Positions 12,768 to 26,265 of a stretch of 64,000 nt of DNA are shown here, piece by piece. A program made the position numbers and the translations under genes. Position 1 is the first letter of the stretch; each line of letters begins with the position of its first letter. The notes under the pieces were generated by a model, which was not told where the DNA came from, did not search any database, and saw nothing but the letters and a program-made list of their open reading frames with translations. Source of the stretch: Rhodocyclales bacterium (lineage in GTDB: Bacteria > Pseudomonadota > Gammaproteobacteria > Burkholderiales > Rhodocyclaceae); NCBI GenBank assembly GCA_016235745.1, contig JACRJA010000012.1:1-64000 (forward strand). The letters are read 5' to 3'.

Positions 12768-14013
12768 GATCCGCAACTACACGATCAACTTCGGTCCGCA
12801 GCATCCTTCCGCCCACGGCGTACTGCGGCTCATCCTCGAGCTCGACGGCGAGGTGGTCGAGCGCGCGGACCCGCACATCGGACTGCTGCACCGCGGCACC
12901 GAGAAACTTGCCGAGACGCGCACCTGGGTGCAATCGGTCCCCTACATGGACCGGCTCGACTACGTCTCGATGATGTGCAACGAGCACGCCTATTGCCTGG
13001 CCATCGAACGGCTGCTCGGCCTCGAGGTGCCGATCCGCGCCCAGTACATCCGGGTGATGTTCGACGAGATCACGCGCATCCTCAACCATCTGCTCAACAT
13101 CGGCACGCACGCGCTCGACATCGGCGCCATGACCATGGTGCTCTACACCTTCCGCGAGCGCGAAGACCTCATGGATGCCTACGAGGCGGTTTCCGGCGCG
13201 CGCATGCACGCAGCCTATTACCGGCCGGGCGGCGTCTACCGCGACCTGCCCGATCAGATGCCGAAATATCAGGTGAGCAAGGTCAAGGACGAAAAGCGGG
13301 TGCGCGAGCTCAACCGCAACCGCGAAGGGTCGCTGCTCGATTTTCTCGAAGATTTCACCGAGCGCTTCCCCAAGTACCTCGACGATTACCATGAGCTGCT
13401 CACCGACAACCGCATCTGGAAGCAGCGCACCGTCGGCGTCGGCGTCGTCTCGCCCGAGCAGGCGCTCGCCTGGGGCTTCACCGGGCCCATGTTGCGCGGC
13501 TCGGGCGTGGCCTGGGACCTGCGCAAGAAGCAGCCCTACGAGGTCTACGACCGGCTCGAATTCGACGTTCCCGTGGGCACCAACGGCGACTGCTACGACC
13601 GCTATCTGGTGCGCATGGAAGAGATGCGCCAGTCGAACCGCATCATCCGGCAGTGCATCGACTGGCTGCGCCAGAACCCCGGCCCGGTGATCACCGACAA
13701 CCACAAGGTCGCTCCGCCGCCGCGGGCCAAGATGAAGGAAGGGATGGAAGAGCTCATCCATCACTTCAAGCTGATGACCGAGGGCATCCATGTTCCGCCG
13801 GGTGAAGTCTATGCCGCGGTCGAGCATCCCAAAGGCGAATTCGGCGTCTATGCCGTCTCCGACGGCGCCAACAAGCCCTACCGCGTCAAGCTGCGCGCGC
13901 CGGGTTTTGCGCATCTGTCGGCGATGGATCGCATGGCGCGGGGCCATCTCGTCGCCGACGTGGTGGCGATCATCGGGACCATGGACATCGTCTTCGGCGA
14001 AATCGACCGCTGA
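12760..14013 (+). CDS. nuoD: NADH-quinone oxidoreductase subunit D
   Basis: [22 protein letters not shown]; terminal DIVFGEIDR. Confidence 0.97.
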   Translation: MAEIRNYTINFGPQHPSAHGVLRLILELDGEVVERADPHIGLLHRGTEKLAETRTWVQSVPYMDRLDYVSMMCNEHAYCLAIERLLGLEVPIRAQYIRVMFDEITRILNHLLNIGTHALDIGAMTMVLYTFREREDLMDAYEAVSGARMHAAYYRPGGVYRDLPDQMPKYQVSKVKDEKRVRELNRNREGSLLDFLEDFTERFPKYLDDYHELLTDNRIWKQRTVGVGVVSPEQALAWGFTGPMLRGSGVAWDLRKKQPYEVYDRLEFDVPVGTNGDCYDRYLVRMEEMRQSNRIIRQCIDWLRQNPGPVITDNHKVAPPPRAKMKEGMEELIHHFKLMTEGIHVPPGEVYAAVEHPKGEFGVYAVSDGANKPYRVKLRAPGFAHLSAMDRMARGHLVADVVAIIGTMDIVFGEIDR

Positions 14014-14033
14014 GACGGGGAGAACGCACGACC

Positions 14034-14509
14034 ATGCTGAGTCAAGAGTCGCTCGCGAGCATCGATCGCGAAATCGCCAAGTATCCCGAAGGGCAGAAGC
14101 GCTCGGCGGTGATGGCGGCGCTGCGCATCGCGCAGGAAGAGAAGGGCTGGCTTTCTCCGGAGACGATCGAATTCGTCGCCAGCTATCTCGAGATCCCGCC
14201 GGTAGCGGCCTATGAGGTCGCGAGCTTCTACAACATGTACGACCTCCAGCCGGTGGGCAAGCACAAGATCACCGTGTGCACCAACCTGCCGTGCGCCCTC
14301 TCGGGCGGGGTCCATGCCGCCGAATACCTCAAGCAGAAGCTCGGCATCGACTTCGGCGAGACCACGCCGGACGGTCTCTTCACCCTCAAGGAAGGCGAGT
14401 GCATGGGGGCCTGCGGCGATGCGCCGGTGATGCTCGTCAACAACCACCACATGTGCAGCTGGATGACCAAGGAAAAGATCGACCAGCTCATCGAGCAGCT
14501 GAGGTCCAA

Positions 14510-14513
<4 letters not shown>
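14034..14513 (+). CDS. nuoE: NADH-quinone oxidoreductase subunit E
   Basis: 2Fe-2S thioredoxin-like; CTNLPCAL...[11 protein letters not shown]. Confidence 0.96.
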
Positions 14514-15822
<1,309 letters not shown>

Positions 15823-15829
<7 letters not shown>

Positions 15830-18135
15830 AACTCGAAATCGACGGGAAGCCGGTCCAGGTCGACGACGGCAGCACCGTGATGGATGCGGCGAAGAAGCTG
15901 GGCATCTACATCCCGCACTTCTGCTATCACAAAAAACTGTCGATCGCCGCCAACTGCCGTATGTGCCTGGTGCAGGTGGAAAAGGCGCCCAAGCCGCTGC
16001 CGGCCTGCGCCACGCCCGCCACCAACGGGATGAAGGTGTATACGCACTCGCCGGCGGCGGTGAAGGCGCAGAAAGGGGTGATGGAGTTCCTCCTCATCAA
16101 CCACCCCCTCGACTGCCCGATCTGCGACCAGGGCGGCGAGTGCCAGCTGCAGGATCTGGCCGTCGGCTATGGTCAGGCCGCCTCGCGCTATCAGGAAGAA
16201 AAGCGCGTCGTGCACGAGAAGGATCTCGGTCCCCTGGTGCAGACGTTCATGACGCGCTGCATCAACTGCACCCGCTGCGTGCGCTTCCTCGACGAGATCG
16301 GCGGCTACCAGGAAATGGGGCAGGCCTTCCGCGGCGAGCGGGCCGAGATCATGCCCTTCCTCGGGCGCACCATCGACTCCGAGCTCTCGGGCAACATCAT
16401 CGACCTTTGCCCGGTCGGGGCCCTCACCTCCAAGCCTTTCCTCTACCGCGCGCGTACCTGGGAACTCACCCGCCGCCGCTCGGTGAGCCCGCACGACGGT
16501 TTTGGCTCCAACCTGATCGTGCAGTCGCGCCACGACGTGGTCAAGCGAGTGTTGCCGCTCGATACCGAAGCGATCAATGAATGCTGGCTCTCCGATCGCG
16601 ACCGGTTTGCCTATCCCGGACTCGAAGCGGCCGACCGGCTCACGACTCCGCTCGTCAAGCGCGACGGCCAATGGGTCGAAGTCGATTGGGCCACGGCGCT
16701 GGAAGTGGCGGTCAACCGCATCAAGAGCGTCATCGACGAGGAGGGGGCGCAGCAGGCGGCTTTCCTCGCTCACCCCATGGCCACCGTTGAAGAGCTTCAT
16801 CTGTTGAAACGCCTGGGCGAGGCCCTGGGAGTGGGGCTGGTCGATGCCCGTCCCGAACGGCTCGATGCCCGGGCCGACGCCGCGCGCGGCGCTGCCGCCT
16901 GGCTGGGCATGGACTACGCCGGCATTGCCGCGCTCGATCGCCTGCTGGTGATCGGCGCTGCCCTGCGTCAGGAATTGCCGCTTCTGGCGCACCGCGTGCG
17001 CCAAGCGGCCAAGCGCGGGCTCAAAGTGGCCGCGCTCGACTTCGTGGCCGATGATTGGCGCCTGCCGGTCGCGCCGCGGCTGGTGGCCAAGCCGAGCGAG
17101 TTCGTTGCCCGGCTCGCCGCCGTCGTGCGCGCCGCGGCCGAGGAAAAAGGCGTGCCCGTGCCGGCCGTGGCCCAGGAAGCCGCAGCGCCCGATGAGACCG
17201 AACGGGCGCTCGCCCGGCAGCTGCGCTCGGGAGAGCGCCGGGCGATCTGGCTCGGGGCGCTCGCTCTGGCGCATCCGGATGCGGCGGCGATCGAAGCGCT
17301 CGCTTCCGAGCTGGCCCAGCTCACGGGGGCGACGCTGGGCTGGCTGCCGGCCGGGGCGAATGCTGTCGGAGCGCAACTCGTGGGGGCGCTCGGCGCCGAG
17401 ACGGCGCTCGCCTCGCTCGCGCAGCCTCGCGCAGCCTATCTGCTGCTGCACCTGGAGCCGGAAGATTTCGCCGATCAAACGGCGGCGCGCACCGCCTTCG
17501 AGCGCGCGCGCACCGTGGTGGCGCTCACCGCCTACGCCGGCGAGGCGCTGCGCGCCTGTGCCGACGTGCTGCTGCCGGTGGCGCCTTTCACCGAGACCTC
17601 CGGCACCTTCGTCAATCTCGCCGGTATGGCCCAGTCCTTCACCGCGGTAGTGCGTCCCAAAGGGGAGACGCGGCCGGGGTGGAAGGTGCTGCGCGCCATC
17701 GGCGCGATGCTCGGATTTGGCGGTTTCGCCCAGCAGAGCTCGGAAGAGGTGCGGGCCGAGGCTCTGCCCGAAGGCTGGCAGGCGCGGCTCGCGCGCAGCG
17801 GCGCTTCCGGGTTCACGGCCGCGGCGCGGCCCAGCGGCGCAGGGCTGGAGCGCATCCCGCTCGCGCATCCTTACGCGCGTGATCCGATCGTGCGTCGCTC
17901 CCCGCCGCTGCAGCAGACGGCCGAGGCGCAGCGTCTGCGTCTGGCGCGGATCCATCCGGATACGGCGCGGGCGCTGAAGGTGAACAATGGGGATCGGATC
18001 GCTTTGGGTGACGGCTGTGTGGCCGAGGCGGCGCTGGACGGGAGCGTGCCGCCGGGCGCCGTGTTGCTGGCCCTGGACGGGGTGTTCGCCCAGGCGGGAC
18101 GGCCGTGGGCGGTGCTGAGCGTGGAGCGTGCATGA
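15823..18135 (+). CDS. nuoG: NADH-quinone oxidoreductase subunit G
   Basis: N-terminal 2Fe-2[29 protein letters not shown]. Confidence 0.96.
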
Positions 18136-19184
18136 TGGAATCGACCTGGCAAACCCTCGCGGCGTGGTTCGGACCGGCCTGGCCGACGATCTGGGTGCTC
18201 CTGAAAATCGTCTTGCTTCTCATCCCCCTGATGCTGTCCGTGGCCTATCTCACTTTTGCCGAGCGCAAGGTCATCGGCTACATGCAGGTGCGCATCGGGC
18301 CCAACCGGGTCGGGCCCAAGGGCTGGCTGCAGCCGATCGCCGATGCCCTGAAGCTCCTCTTCAAGGAAGTGATCTTCCCCACGCAGGCGAACAAGGCGCT
18401 GTACGTGATCGGGCCGATCATGGCGCTCACGCCGGCCCTGCTCGCCTGGGTGGCGATCCCCTACGGCGAAGGGATGTGGATCGCGAACATGAATGCGGGC
18501 GTGCTCTTTCTGCTCGCGGTCACCTCGCTCGAGGTCTACGGCATCATCATCGCCGGCTGGGCCTCGAACTCCAAGTACCCCTTCCTGGGGGCGATGCGCG
18601 CCTCGGCGCAGATGGTCTCTTACGAGGTGGCGATGGGCTTTGCGCTCATCTGTGTGCTGCTCATCGCCGGCAGTCTCAACTTCCAGGACATCGTCCATTC
18701 GCAGGCGCAGGGGCGTTTCGCGGACATGGGGCTGGGATTCCTTTCCTGGAACTGGCTGCCGCTCTTGCCGCTCGCGGTGGTGTACTTCGTCTCGGGCGTG
18801 GCCGAGACCAACCGCGCGCCGTTCGACGTGGTCGAGGGCGAATCCGAGATCGTAGCCGGGCACATGGTGGAGTATTCGGGGATGGCGTTCGCGCTCTTCT
18901 TCCTCGCCGAATACGCCAACATGATCCTCGTCTCTTTCCTCACCTCGATTTTCTTCTTTGGCGGCTGGCTCTCTCCCGTGGGATTCCTGCCCGACGGCCT
19001 GCACTGGCTCGTGCTCAAGGCGGCGGTCTTCCTCTTCCTTTTCCTGTGGTTCCGCGCCACCTTCCCGCGGTTCCGCTACGACCAGATCATGCGCCTGGGC
19101 TGGAAGGTCTTCGTGCCGATCACCTTGATCTGGCTGTTCGTGGTGACGGTGTGGATGTTGTCGCCGCTGTCGATCTGGCGCTGA
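18132..19184 (+). CDS. nuoH: NADH-quinone oxidoreductase subunit H
   Basis: [22 protein letters not shown]. Confidence 0.97.
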   Translation: MMESTWQTLAAWFGPAWPTIWVLLKIVLLLIPLMLSVAYLTFAERKVIGYMQVRIGPNRVGPKGWLQPIADALKLLFKEVIFPTQANKALYVIGPIMALTPALLAWVAIPYGEGMWIANMNAGVLFLLAVTSLEVYGIIIAGWASNSKYPFLGAMRASAQMVSYEVAMGFALICVLLIAGSLNFQDIVHSQAQGRFADMGLGFLSWNWLPLLPLAVVYFVSGVAETNRAPFDVVEGESEIVAGHMVEYSGMAFALFFLAEYANMILVSFLTSIFFFGGWLSPVGFLPDGLHWLVLKAAVFLFLFLWFRATFPRFRYDQIMRLGWKVFVPITLIWLFVVTVWMLSPLSIWR

Positions 19185-19197
19185 GGAGAATCATACG

Positions 19198-19683
19198 ATG
19201 GGCGCGCACAACCTGATTGGAACCTTGTTCCTGAAAGAGCTCTTCAAAGGGCTCGCCGTGACCGGGCGGCACTTCTTCGCCCGTAAGATCACGGTGCAAT
19301 ATCCCGAAGAGCGTACGCCGCAGAGCCCGCGTTTCCGCGGCTTGCATGCGCTGCGCCGCTATCCCAACGGCGAAGAGCGCTGCATCGCCTGCAAACTGTG
19401 CGAGGCGATCTGCCCGGCCATGGCCATCACCATCGAGGCCGAGCCGCGCGCCGACGGGTCGCGCCGCACCACGCGCTACGACATCGATCTCACCAAATGC
19501 ATCTTCTGCGGTTTCTGCGAGGAGGCTTGCCCGGTGGATGCCATCGTCGAGACCCGGGTGTTCGAGTACCATGGCGAGCAGCGCGGCGACCTCTATTACA
19601 CCAAGCAGATGCTGCTGGCGGTGGGCGACAAGTACGAAGCACAGATCGCCGCCGACCGTGCGGCCGACGCCAAGTATCGTTGA
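19198..19683 (+). CDS. nuoI: NADH-quinone oxidoreductase subunit I
   Basis: Two 4Fe-4S motifs [12 protein letters not shown] and [12 protein letters not shown]. Confidence 0.97.
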   Translation: MGAHNLIGTLFLKELFKGLAVTGRHFFARKITVQYPEERTPQSPRFRGLHALRRYPNGEERCIACKLCEAICPAMAITIEAEPRADGSRRTTRYDIDLTKCIFCGFCEEACPVDAIVETRVFEYHGEQRGDLYYTKQMLLAVGDKYEAQIAADRAADAKYR

Positions 19684-19702
19684 GACGGGAAAAGGACAGG
19701 CC

Positions 19703-20299
19703 ATGGAATTCCAAACCGTCGTGTTCTACCTCTTCGGCGCGATCGCGGTGGCCGCGGCCCTGGGCGTGATCCTGGTGCGCAACCCGGTGCATGCCGCGCT
19801 CTTTCTGGTGCTCGCCTTCTTCTCTTCGGCGGCGATCTGGCTTTTGCTCGAGGCGGAATTCCTGGCCATCGCGCTCGTGCTGGTCTATGTGGGCGCGGTG
19901 ATGGTGCTCTTCCTCTTCGTCGTGATGATGCTCGACATCAACATCGACCGCCTGCGCGAGGGCTTCTGGTCCAGCCTGCCGCTGGGTCTGCTGGTGGCGG
20001 CGGTCCTGGTGGTCGAGATGGTGCTGGTGCTCACCGGCGATTTCTTCCGCCAATGGCCGGCGCCAGCGCCCTTGCCGGCGGATGCGAGCAACACGGCCGA
20101 CATCGGCCGGGTGCTCTACACCGTCTACGCCTATCCGTTCGAAATCGCGGCCTTGGTGTTGCTGGTGGCGATGGTCGCCGCGGTGAGCCTGACGCTGCGC
20201 AAGCGCAAGGACGCGCGTTATCTCGATCCGGCCGAGCAGGTGAAGGTGAAGGCGGCCGATCGGTTGCGGGTGATCTCCATGCCCGCGGAAAAAGAGTGA
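19703..20299 (+). CDS. nuoJ: NADH-quinone oxidoreductase subunit J
   Basis: [19 protein letters not shown]. Confidence 0.95.
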   Translation: MEFQTVVFYLFGAIAVAAALGVILVRNPVHAALFLVLAFFSSAAIWLLLEAEFLAIALVLVYVGAVMVLFLFVVMMLDINIDRLREGFWSSLPLGLLVAAVLVVEMVLVLTGDFFRQWPAPAPLPADASNTADIGRVLYTVYAYPFEIAALVLLVAMVAAVSLTLRKRKDARYLDPAEQVKVKAADRLRVISMPAEKE

Positions 20300-20309
20300 G
20301 CGGAGCGAC

Positions 20310-20618
20310 ATGATGCTGACCTTGTCCCATTTTCTGGTGTTCGGCGCGATCCTGTTCGCGATCAGCGTGGTCGGGATCTTCCTCAACCGCAAGAACCTGA
20401 TCGTGCTGCTGATGGCCATCGAGCTGATGCTGCTGGCGGTCAATACGAACTTCGTCGCGTTCTCGCACTATCTGCGCGACATCAACGGCCAGATCTTCGT
20501 CTTCTTCATCCTGACGGTGGCGGCGGCCGAGTCCGCCATCGGGCTGGCGATCCTGGTGGTGCTGTTCCGCAACCGCCGCACCATCCACGTCGATGATCTC
20601 GACCAACTGAAGGGCTGA
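20310..20618 (+). CDS. nuoK: NADH-quinone oxidoreductase subunit K
   Basis: [26 protein letters not shown]. Confidence 0.96.
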   Translation: MMLTLSHFLVFGAILFAISVVGIFLNRKNLIVLLMAIELMLLAVNTNFVAFSHYLRDINGQIFVFFILTVAAAESAIGLAILVVLFRNRRTIHVDDLDQLKG

Positions 20619-20622
20619 TCCG

Positions 20623-22632
20623 ATGAGCGCGATGAACGAAATGAAAACGCTCTACCCCTTGGTGCCGCTCGCGCCGCTCGTGGGGTCCATCGTCGCGGGG
20701 CTCTTCGGACGCTGGGTGGGACGGCGCGGGGCGCACACGGTGACCATCCTCGGCGTGCTCGTGGCCTTCCTCGCCTCGGTGGCCATCTATTTCGACGTCA
20801 AGGCCGGCAACACCTTCAACGGGCCGCTCTATGTCTGGGGCACGAGCGACGGGCTCTCCTTCCAGGTGGGCTTTCTCATCGATTCCCTCACGGTGATGAT
20901 GATGCTCGTGGTCACCTTCGTGTCGCTGATGGTGCACATCTACACCATCGGCTACATGGCCGACGATCCGGGCTATACGCGCTTTTTCAGCTACATCTCG
21001 CTCTTCACCTTCTCGATGCTGATGCTGGTGATGGCCAACAACTTCCTGCAGCTCTTCTTCGGCTGGGAAGCGGTGGGTTTGGTGTCGTACCTGCTGATCG
21101 GTTTCTGGTACACGCGCCCTAGCGCCATCTACGCCAACCTCAAGGCGTTCCTGGTCAACCGCGTCGGCGACTTCGGCTTCCTCCTGGGCATCGGCTTGGT
21201 GGCGGCCTACGCCGGCTCGCTAGACTATGCCGAGGTGTTCGCCAAGGCCGAACACCTGGCCGGGCTCACCGAGACGGTCACCGGCTGGCCGCTGGTGACG
21301 GCCATCTGCATCGCGCTCTTCGTCGGCGCCATGGGTAAGTCGGCCCAGGTTCCGCTGCACGTGTGGCTGCCCGATTCGATGGAGGGTCCGACGCCGATCT
21401 CGGCGCTCATCCACGCCGCGACCATGGTCACGGCCGGGATCTTCATGGTGGCGCGCATGTCGCCGCTCTTCGAGCTCTCCGACACGGCGCTCTCCTTCGT
21501 GCTCATCATCGGCGCCACTACCGCGCTCTTCATGGGCTTTCTCGGCATCGTGCAGAACGACATCAAGCGCGTGGTGGCCTATTCGACCCTGTCGCAGCTC
21601 GGTTACATGACGGTGGCGCTGGGGGCATCGGCCTATTCGGCGGCGGTGTTCCATCTCATGACGCACGCTTTCTTCAAGGCGCTCCTCTTCCTTGCCGCCG
21701 GTTCGGTCATCATCGGCATGCACCACGACCAGGACATGCGCAACATGGGGGGCTTGCGCAAGTACATGCCCATCACCTGGATCACGGCGCTCATCGGTTC
21801 GCTGGCCCTCATCGGCACGCCTTTCTTCTCCGGTTTCTATTCCAAGGACACCATCATCGAGGCGGTGGCCGAGGCGAACGTCTTCGGTTCGGGGTACGCC
21901 TATTTCTGCGTGCTCGCCGGCGTCTTCGTCACGGCGTTCTACACCTTCCGCATGTACTTCCTCGTCTTCCACGGCAAGGAGCGTTTCGGGAAGGCGCACC
22001 ATGGGCACGAAGCGCATGGGCACGACGAGCACCACGGGCTCGCGCCGGGCGAGAAACCGCACGAGTCGCCCTCGGTGGTGACGGTGCCGCTGGTGCTGCT
22101 GGCCATTCCTTCGGTGGTGATCGGCTACTTCACCATCCAACCCATGCTCTATGGCGACTGGTTCGGCGACGCCATCCGCGTGCTCACCGACAAACATCCG
22201 GCCATGGAGAGGCTCGCCGAGGAGTTCCACGGACCCTTGGCCATGGCGTTGCACGGCTTCACCGCGGCACCGTTTTGGCTCGCGCTCGCCGGCGTGGTGC
22301 TTGCCTGGTTCTGCTACCTGGTGCGGCCGCAGGTGCCGGAATTCTTCGCCCGGACGTTGCGCCCGATCTACGTGCTGCTGGAGAACAAGTACTATTTCGA
22401 CCGCTTCAACGAGGTGGTCTTCGCCGGCGGGGCGCGGCTGCTCGGGCGCTTCCTGTGGCAGATCGGCGATCGCACCATCATCGACGGGGCGGTGGTCAAT
22501 GGCTCGGCGGCGATGGTGGGCGAGATCGCCGGTTCGGCGCGCTCGCTGCAGACGGGACGGCTCTACCATTACGCCTTCGCGATGATCGTCGGCATAGTGG
22601 TGCTGCTCTGGTTCATCTACCGCGGGCATTGA
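20623..22632 (+). CDS. nuoL: NADH-quinone oxidoreductase subunit L
   Basis: FFGWEAVGLVSYLLIGFWY; LPDSMEGPTPISALIHAATMVTAG. Confidence 0.97.
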   Translation: MSAMNEMKTLYPLVPLAPLVGSIVAGLFGRWVGRRGAHTVTILGVLVAFLASVAIYFDVKAGNTFNGPLYVWGTSDGLSFQVGFLIDSLTVMMMLVVTFVSLMVHIYTIGYMADDPGYTRFFSYISLFTFSMLMLVMANNFLQLFFGWEAVGLVSYLLIGFWYTRPSAIYANLKAFLVNRVGDFGFLLGIGLVAAYAGSLDYAEVFAKAEHLAGLTETVTGWPLVTAICIALFVGAMGKSAQVPLHVWLPDSMEGPTPISALIHAATMVTAGIFMVARMSPLFELSDTALSFVLIIGATTALFMGFLGIVQNDIKRVVAYSTLSQLGYMTVALGASAYSAAVFHLMTHAFFKALLFLAAGSVIIGMHHDQDMRNMGGLRKYMPITWITALIGSLALIGTPFFSGFYSKDTIIEAVAEANVFGSGYAYFCVLAGVFVTAFYTFRMYFLVFHGKERFGKAHHGHEAHGHDEHHGLAPGEKPHESPSVVTVPLVLLAIPSVVIGYFTIQPMLYGDWFGDAIRVLTDKHPAMERLAEEFHGPLAMALHGFTAAPFWLALAGVVLAWFCYLVRPQVPEFFARTLRPIYVLLENKYYFDRFNEVVFAGGARLLGRFLWQIGDRTIIDGAVVNGSAAMVGEIAGSARSLQTGRLYHYAFAMIVGIVVLLWFIYRGH

Positions 22633-22690
22633 GGCGGGATCGATTCCCGGTTTTCACGATACAACGACGACGCGCACACGGAAGAGCGAC

Positions 22691-24178
22691 ATGGCGGGAA
22701 TTCCTTTACTGAGCTTGGCGATCTGGATTCCGATCCTCGGAGGGCTGCTGGTGCTCGCGGTGGGCGGCAACGACCGCAACGCGCCGCTGGCGCGGGTGAC
22801 CAGCCTCTTCGCGGCGGCACTCGGCTTTGCCGTGACGCTGCCGCTGTGGTTTCAATTCGATCCGAGCACTTCGGCGCTGCAGTTCGTCGAGATCCGCGAC
22901 TGGATCCCGCGCTACGCGGTGCGCTACCACCTCGGCGTCGATGGCATCTCCATGCCTTTCGTGTTGCTCAATTCCTTCGTCACGCTCATCGTCGTCATCG
23001 CCGGCTGGGAGGTGATCCAGGAGCGCGTGGCGCAGTACATGGCCGCCTTCCTCATCATGTCGGGCATCATCAACGGCATCTTCTCGGCGATGGATGCGGT
23101 GCTCTTCTACGTCTTCTTCGAGGCCTCGCTCATCCCGCTCTATCTCATCATCGGCATCTGGGGCGGACCGAACCGGGTCTATGCGGCGATCAAGTTCTTC
23201 CTCTACACGCTCGCCGGTTCGCTCCTGATGCTGGTGGCGCTGCTCTATCTCTTCTACGCTTCCAACGGCAGCTTCGAGATCCTCGACTGGCACCGCCTGC
23301 CGCTCGATCTGCGCACGCAGCAACTGCTCTTCCTCGCCTTCCTCGTGGCCTTCGCCGTCAAGGTGCCGATGTGGCCGGTGCACACCTGGCTGCCGGATGC
23401 GCACGTCGAGGCGCCTACCGGGGGGTCGGTGGTGCTGGCGGCCATCGCGCTGAAGCTCGGCGCCTACGGCTTCCTGCGCTTTTCGCTGCCGATCGCTCCC
23501 GATGCTTCCATGAGCTTCCAGTGGCTGATGGTGACCCTGTCGCTCATCGCGGTGGTCTACATCGGTTTCGTCGCCCTGGTGCAGGAGGACATGAAGAAGC
23601 TCGTGGCCTATTCTTCGATTGCGCACATGGGCTTCGTCACGCTGGGCTTTTTCGTCTTCAACCGGCTCGGCGTGGAGGGCGCGATCGTGCAGATGGTCTC
23701 GCACGGCTTCGTCTCGGGGGCGATGTTCCTGTGCATCGGCGTGCTCTACGACCGGATGCACTCGCGGCGTATCGCCGACTACGGCGGCGTGGTCAACGTC
23801 ATGCCCAAGTTCGCCGCCTTCTTCCTGCTCTTTGCCATGGCCAACTCGGGGCTGCCGGCGACCAGCGGCTTCGTGGGGGAATTCATGGTGGCGCTCGCCG
23901 CCGTGAAGACCAATTTCTGGATCGGGTTCGTGGCCGCCACCACCCTCATCCTCGGCGCGGCTTATTCTCTTTGGATGTACAAGCGCGTGGTCTTCGGCCC
24001 GGTGGCCAACGAGCGCGTCGCGGCGCTCACGGACATCGGCGCGCGCGAATTCTGGATGCTGGCGCTGCTCGCCTTCTTCGTGCTGCTGCTGGGGGTGTAC
24101 CCTGCGCCGCTCTTGGACGTGATGCACGCCTCCGTCGATGAACTGCTGCGGCACGTGGCCGCCGGCAAACTGCACTGA
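22691..24178 (+). CDS. nuoM: NADH-quinone oxidoreductase subunit M
   Basis: Antiporter-like membrane subunit; FFEASLIPLYLIIGIWGG, LPDAHVEAPTGGSVVLA. Confidence 0.97.
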   Translation: MAGIPLLSLAIWIPILGGLLVLAVGGNDRNAPLARVTSLFAAALGFAVTLPLWFQFDPSTSALQFVEIRDWIPRYAVRYHLGVDGISMPFVLLNSFVTLIVVIAGWEVIQERVAQYMAAFLIMSGIINGIFSAMDAVLFYVFFEASLIPLYLIIGIWGGPNRVYAAIKFFLYTLAGSLLMLVALLYLFYASNGSFEILDWHRLPLDLRTQQLLFLAFLVAFAVKVPMWPVHTWLPDAHVEAPTGGSVVLAAIALKLGAYGFLRFSLPIAPDASMSFQWLMVTLSLIAVVYIGFVALVQEDMKKLVAYSSIAHMGFVTLGFFVFNRLGVEGAIVQMVSHGFVSGAMFLCIGVLYDRMHSRRIADYGGVVNVMPKFAAFFLLFAMANSGLPATSGFVGEFMVALAAVKTNFWIGFVAATTLILGAAYSLWMYKRVVFGPVANERVAALTDIGAREFWMLALLAFFVLLLGVYPAPLLDVMHASVDELLRHVAAGKLH

Positions 24179-24210
24179 GTCAAGCCCTCTACGCTGGGAC
24201 GGGATAGAAC

Positions 24211-25683
24211 ATGGAATTCGAACGACCGGACTTTTCCTTGGCGGCTGCCGAGATCTTCGTGGCGGTGATGGCGCTCGTCGTCATGGTGGCGGGGACTTTC
24301 CTGCGCCGCATCAGCCGGGAGCTCGGCTATGCGCTGGCCCAGATCACCGTCATCGGCGCCGCCTTCATCACGGTCTTCTCGGTGAATGAGCCGACGGTGC
24401 GCTACACCTTCGGCACGATGTACGTCTCGGACTGGCTCGGCCAGGTGCTCAAGCTCTTCATCTACCTGTCGGTGTTCGCCTCGCTCCTCTACGGACGGCT
24501 CTACCTCATCGAGCGGCGGCTGGAGAAGGCCGAATACTACGTGCTGGTGCTCCTGTCGATGCTGGGGGCGATGATCCTGGTGTCGGCGAACAACCTGCTC
24601 GTGCTCTACCTCGGCCTGGAGATGATGACGCTCGCGCTCTACGCCCTGGTCGCCTTCGACCGGGACAACGGCTTGCGCTCCGAGGCGGCGATCAAGTACT
24701 TTGTGCTGGGGGCGATCTCTTCCGGGCTGCTGCTCTACGGTATGTCCATGGTCTATGGCGCCACCGGCTCGCTCGACTTGGGCACGGTGGCCCAGGCGGT
24801 CTATCTCGGGGCGGGCGACGAGACGGTGCTCAAGTTCGGCGTGGCTTTCCTCGTGGCGGGCATCGCCTTCAAGTTCGGCGTGGTGCCTTTCCACATGTGG
24901 GTGCCCGACGTCTATCACGGCGCGCCCACGCCGGTGACGCTGCTCATCGCCTCGGCGCCCAAGCTCGCCGGCTTCGCGCTCGCCCTGCGGCTCCTCGTCG
25001 GCGGATTTTTCGGCCTGGCGCCGACCTGGCAGCCGATGCTGATGCTGCTCGCCGTGGCCTCCATCGTGCTCGGCAACCTCGCGGCCATCGCCCAGAACAA
25101 CATCAAGCGCATGCTCGCTTACTCGGGCATTTCCCACATGGGCTTCGTGCTCCTGGGCCTGCTCGCCGGCGTGACCGACGGCAGCCACCAGCTTGCCTTC
25201 AATGCCTATAGCTCGGCACTCTTCTACGCCGTGTCCTACGCCATCATGAGTCTGGCGAGCTTCGGCATGGTGCTGTTGCTCGCGCGCACCGGCTTCGAGG
25301 CCGAGCACATCGACGATTTCAAAGGGCTCAACCGCCGCAGTCCCTGGTTCGCGGCCATGATGCTCTTCGTCATGTTCTCCATGGCCGGCATCCCCTTCTT
25401 CCTCGGCTTCTTCGCCAAGTTCGCCGTGCTCGAGGCGGTGGTCGCTGCCGGTCACACCTGGCTTGCCGTGCTGGCGGTGATCATGTCGGTGATCGGCGCC
25501 TATTACTACCTGCGGGTGGTCAAGGTGATGTATTTCGATGAACCGAGCGAGCGCACGGCCCTCGTCGCCTCCAGCGAGACGCGCGTGCTGCTGTCGGCCA
25601 ACGCCTTGACCTTGGCGGTGGCCGGTCTCATGCCGCAGGGGCTGATGTCGATCTGCGCCTACGCCATCCTCACTTCCTTCTGA
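24211..25683 (+). CDS. nuoN: NADH-quinone oxidoreductase subunit N
   Basis: YLGLEMMTLALYALVAFDR; WVPDVYHGAPTPVTLLI. Confidence 0.96.
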   Translation: MEFERPDFSLAAAEIFVAVMALVVMVAGTFLRRISRELGYALAQITVIGAAFITVFSVNEPTVRYTFGTMYVSDWLGQVLKLFIYLSVFASLLYGRLYLIERRLEKAEYYVLVLLSMLGAMILVSANNLLVLYLGLEMMTLALYALVAFDRDNGLRSEAAIKYFVLGAISSGLLLYGMSMVYGATGSLDLGTVAQAVYLGAGDETVLKFGVAFLVAGIAFKFGVVPFHMWVPDVYHGAPTPVTLLIASAPKLAGFALALRLLVGGFFGLAPTWQPMLMLLAVASIVLGNLAAIAQNNIKRMLAYSGISHMGFVLLGLLAGVTDGSHQLAFNAYSSALFYAVSYAIMSLASFGMVLLLARTGFEAEHIDDFKGLNRRSPWFAAMMLFVMFSMAGIPFFLGFFAKFAVLEAVVAAGHTWLAVLAVIMSVIGAYYYLRVVKVMYFDEPSERTALVASSETRVLLSANALTLAVAGLMPQGLMSICAYAILTSF

Positions 25684-25695
25684 GGAAAGCGTTCC

Positions 25696-26265
25696 GTGTC
25701 CGCGGCTGACGACCCTCTGCGCGAAGCGACGTTGGCCTCCGACACGGTCTGGGAAGGGGTCTTCCTGCGCGTGCTGCGCGACCGCGTGCGTCTGCCCGAT
25801 GGGCACGAGACGACGCGCGAATACCTGCGCCATCCCGGCGCCGCGGCGATGATCGCGCTCACCGAGGCGGGCGAAGTAGTGCTGGAGCGCCAGTTCCGTT
25901 ATCCTTTGGGATGCAGCATCGTCGAGCTACCGGCAGGCAAACTGGATGCGGGCGAGCCGCCGCTTACCTGCGCCCGCCGCGAGCTGGAAGAAGAGACGGG
26001 TTACACGGCCGAGCACTGGGAAGAGATCGGACGCGTTCATCCTTGCGTCGGCTATTCCGACGAGGTAATCCACGTCTTCCTTGCCCGCGGGCTGCGCACC
26101 GGGCGCCGTTGCCTCGATCACGGCGAATTCCTCGAAGTCGTGCACTGGCCGCTGTCGCGCCTGTGGCAGGCGGTCTTTGCCGGTGAGATCACCGACGGCA
26201 AGACGCTCTCCGCCCTTCTGCTCGCGCTGCCGAAGTTGCGCGCACTCGGGCTGCCTACGCCATGA
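25696..26265 (+). CDS. NUDIX hydrolase (ADP-ribose pyrophosphatase type)
   Basis: NUDIX box GEPPLTCARRELEEETGY. Confidence 0.9.
   Translation: MSAADDPLREATLASDTVWEGVFLRVLRDRVRLPDGHETTREYLRHPGAAAMIALTEAGEVVLERQFRYPLGCSIVELPAGKLDAGEPPLTCARRELEEETGYTAEHWEEIGRVHPCVGYSDEVIHVFLARGLRTGRRCLDHGEFLEVVHWPLSRLWQAVFAGEITDGKTLSALLLALPKLRALGLPTP

Noticed and set aside
22706-25833. Long minus-strand ORFs (489 and 623 aa) antisense to nuoM/nuoN
   Set aside because: His/Glu/Arg-rich shadow translations of membrane-protein genes
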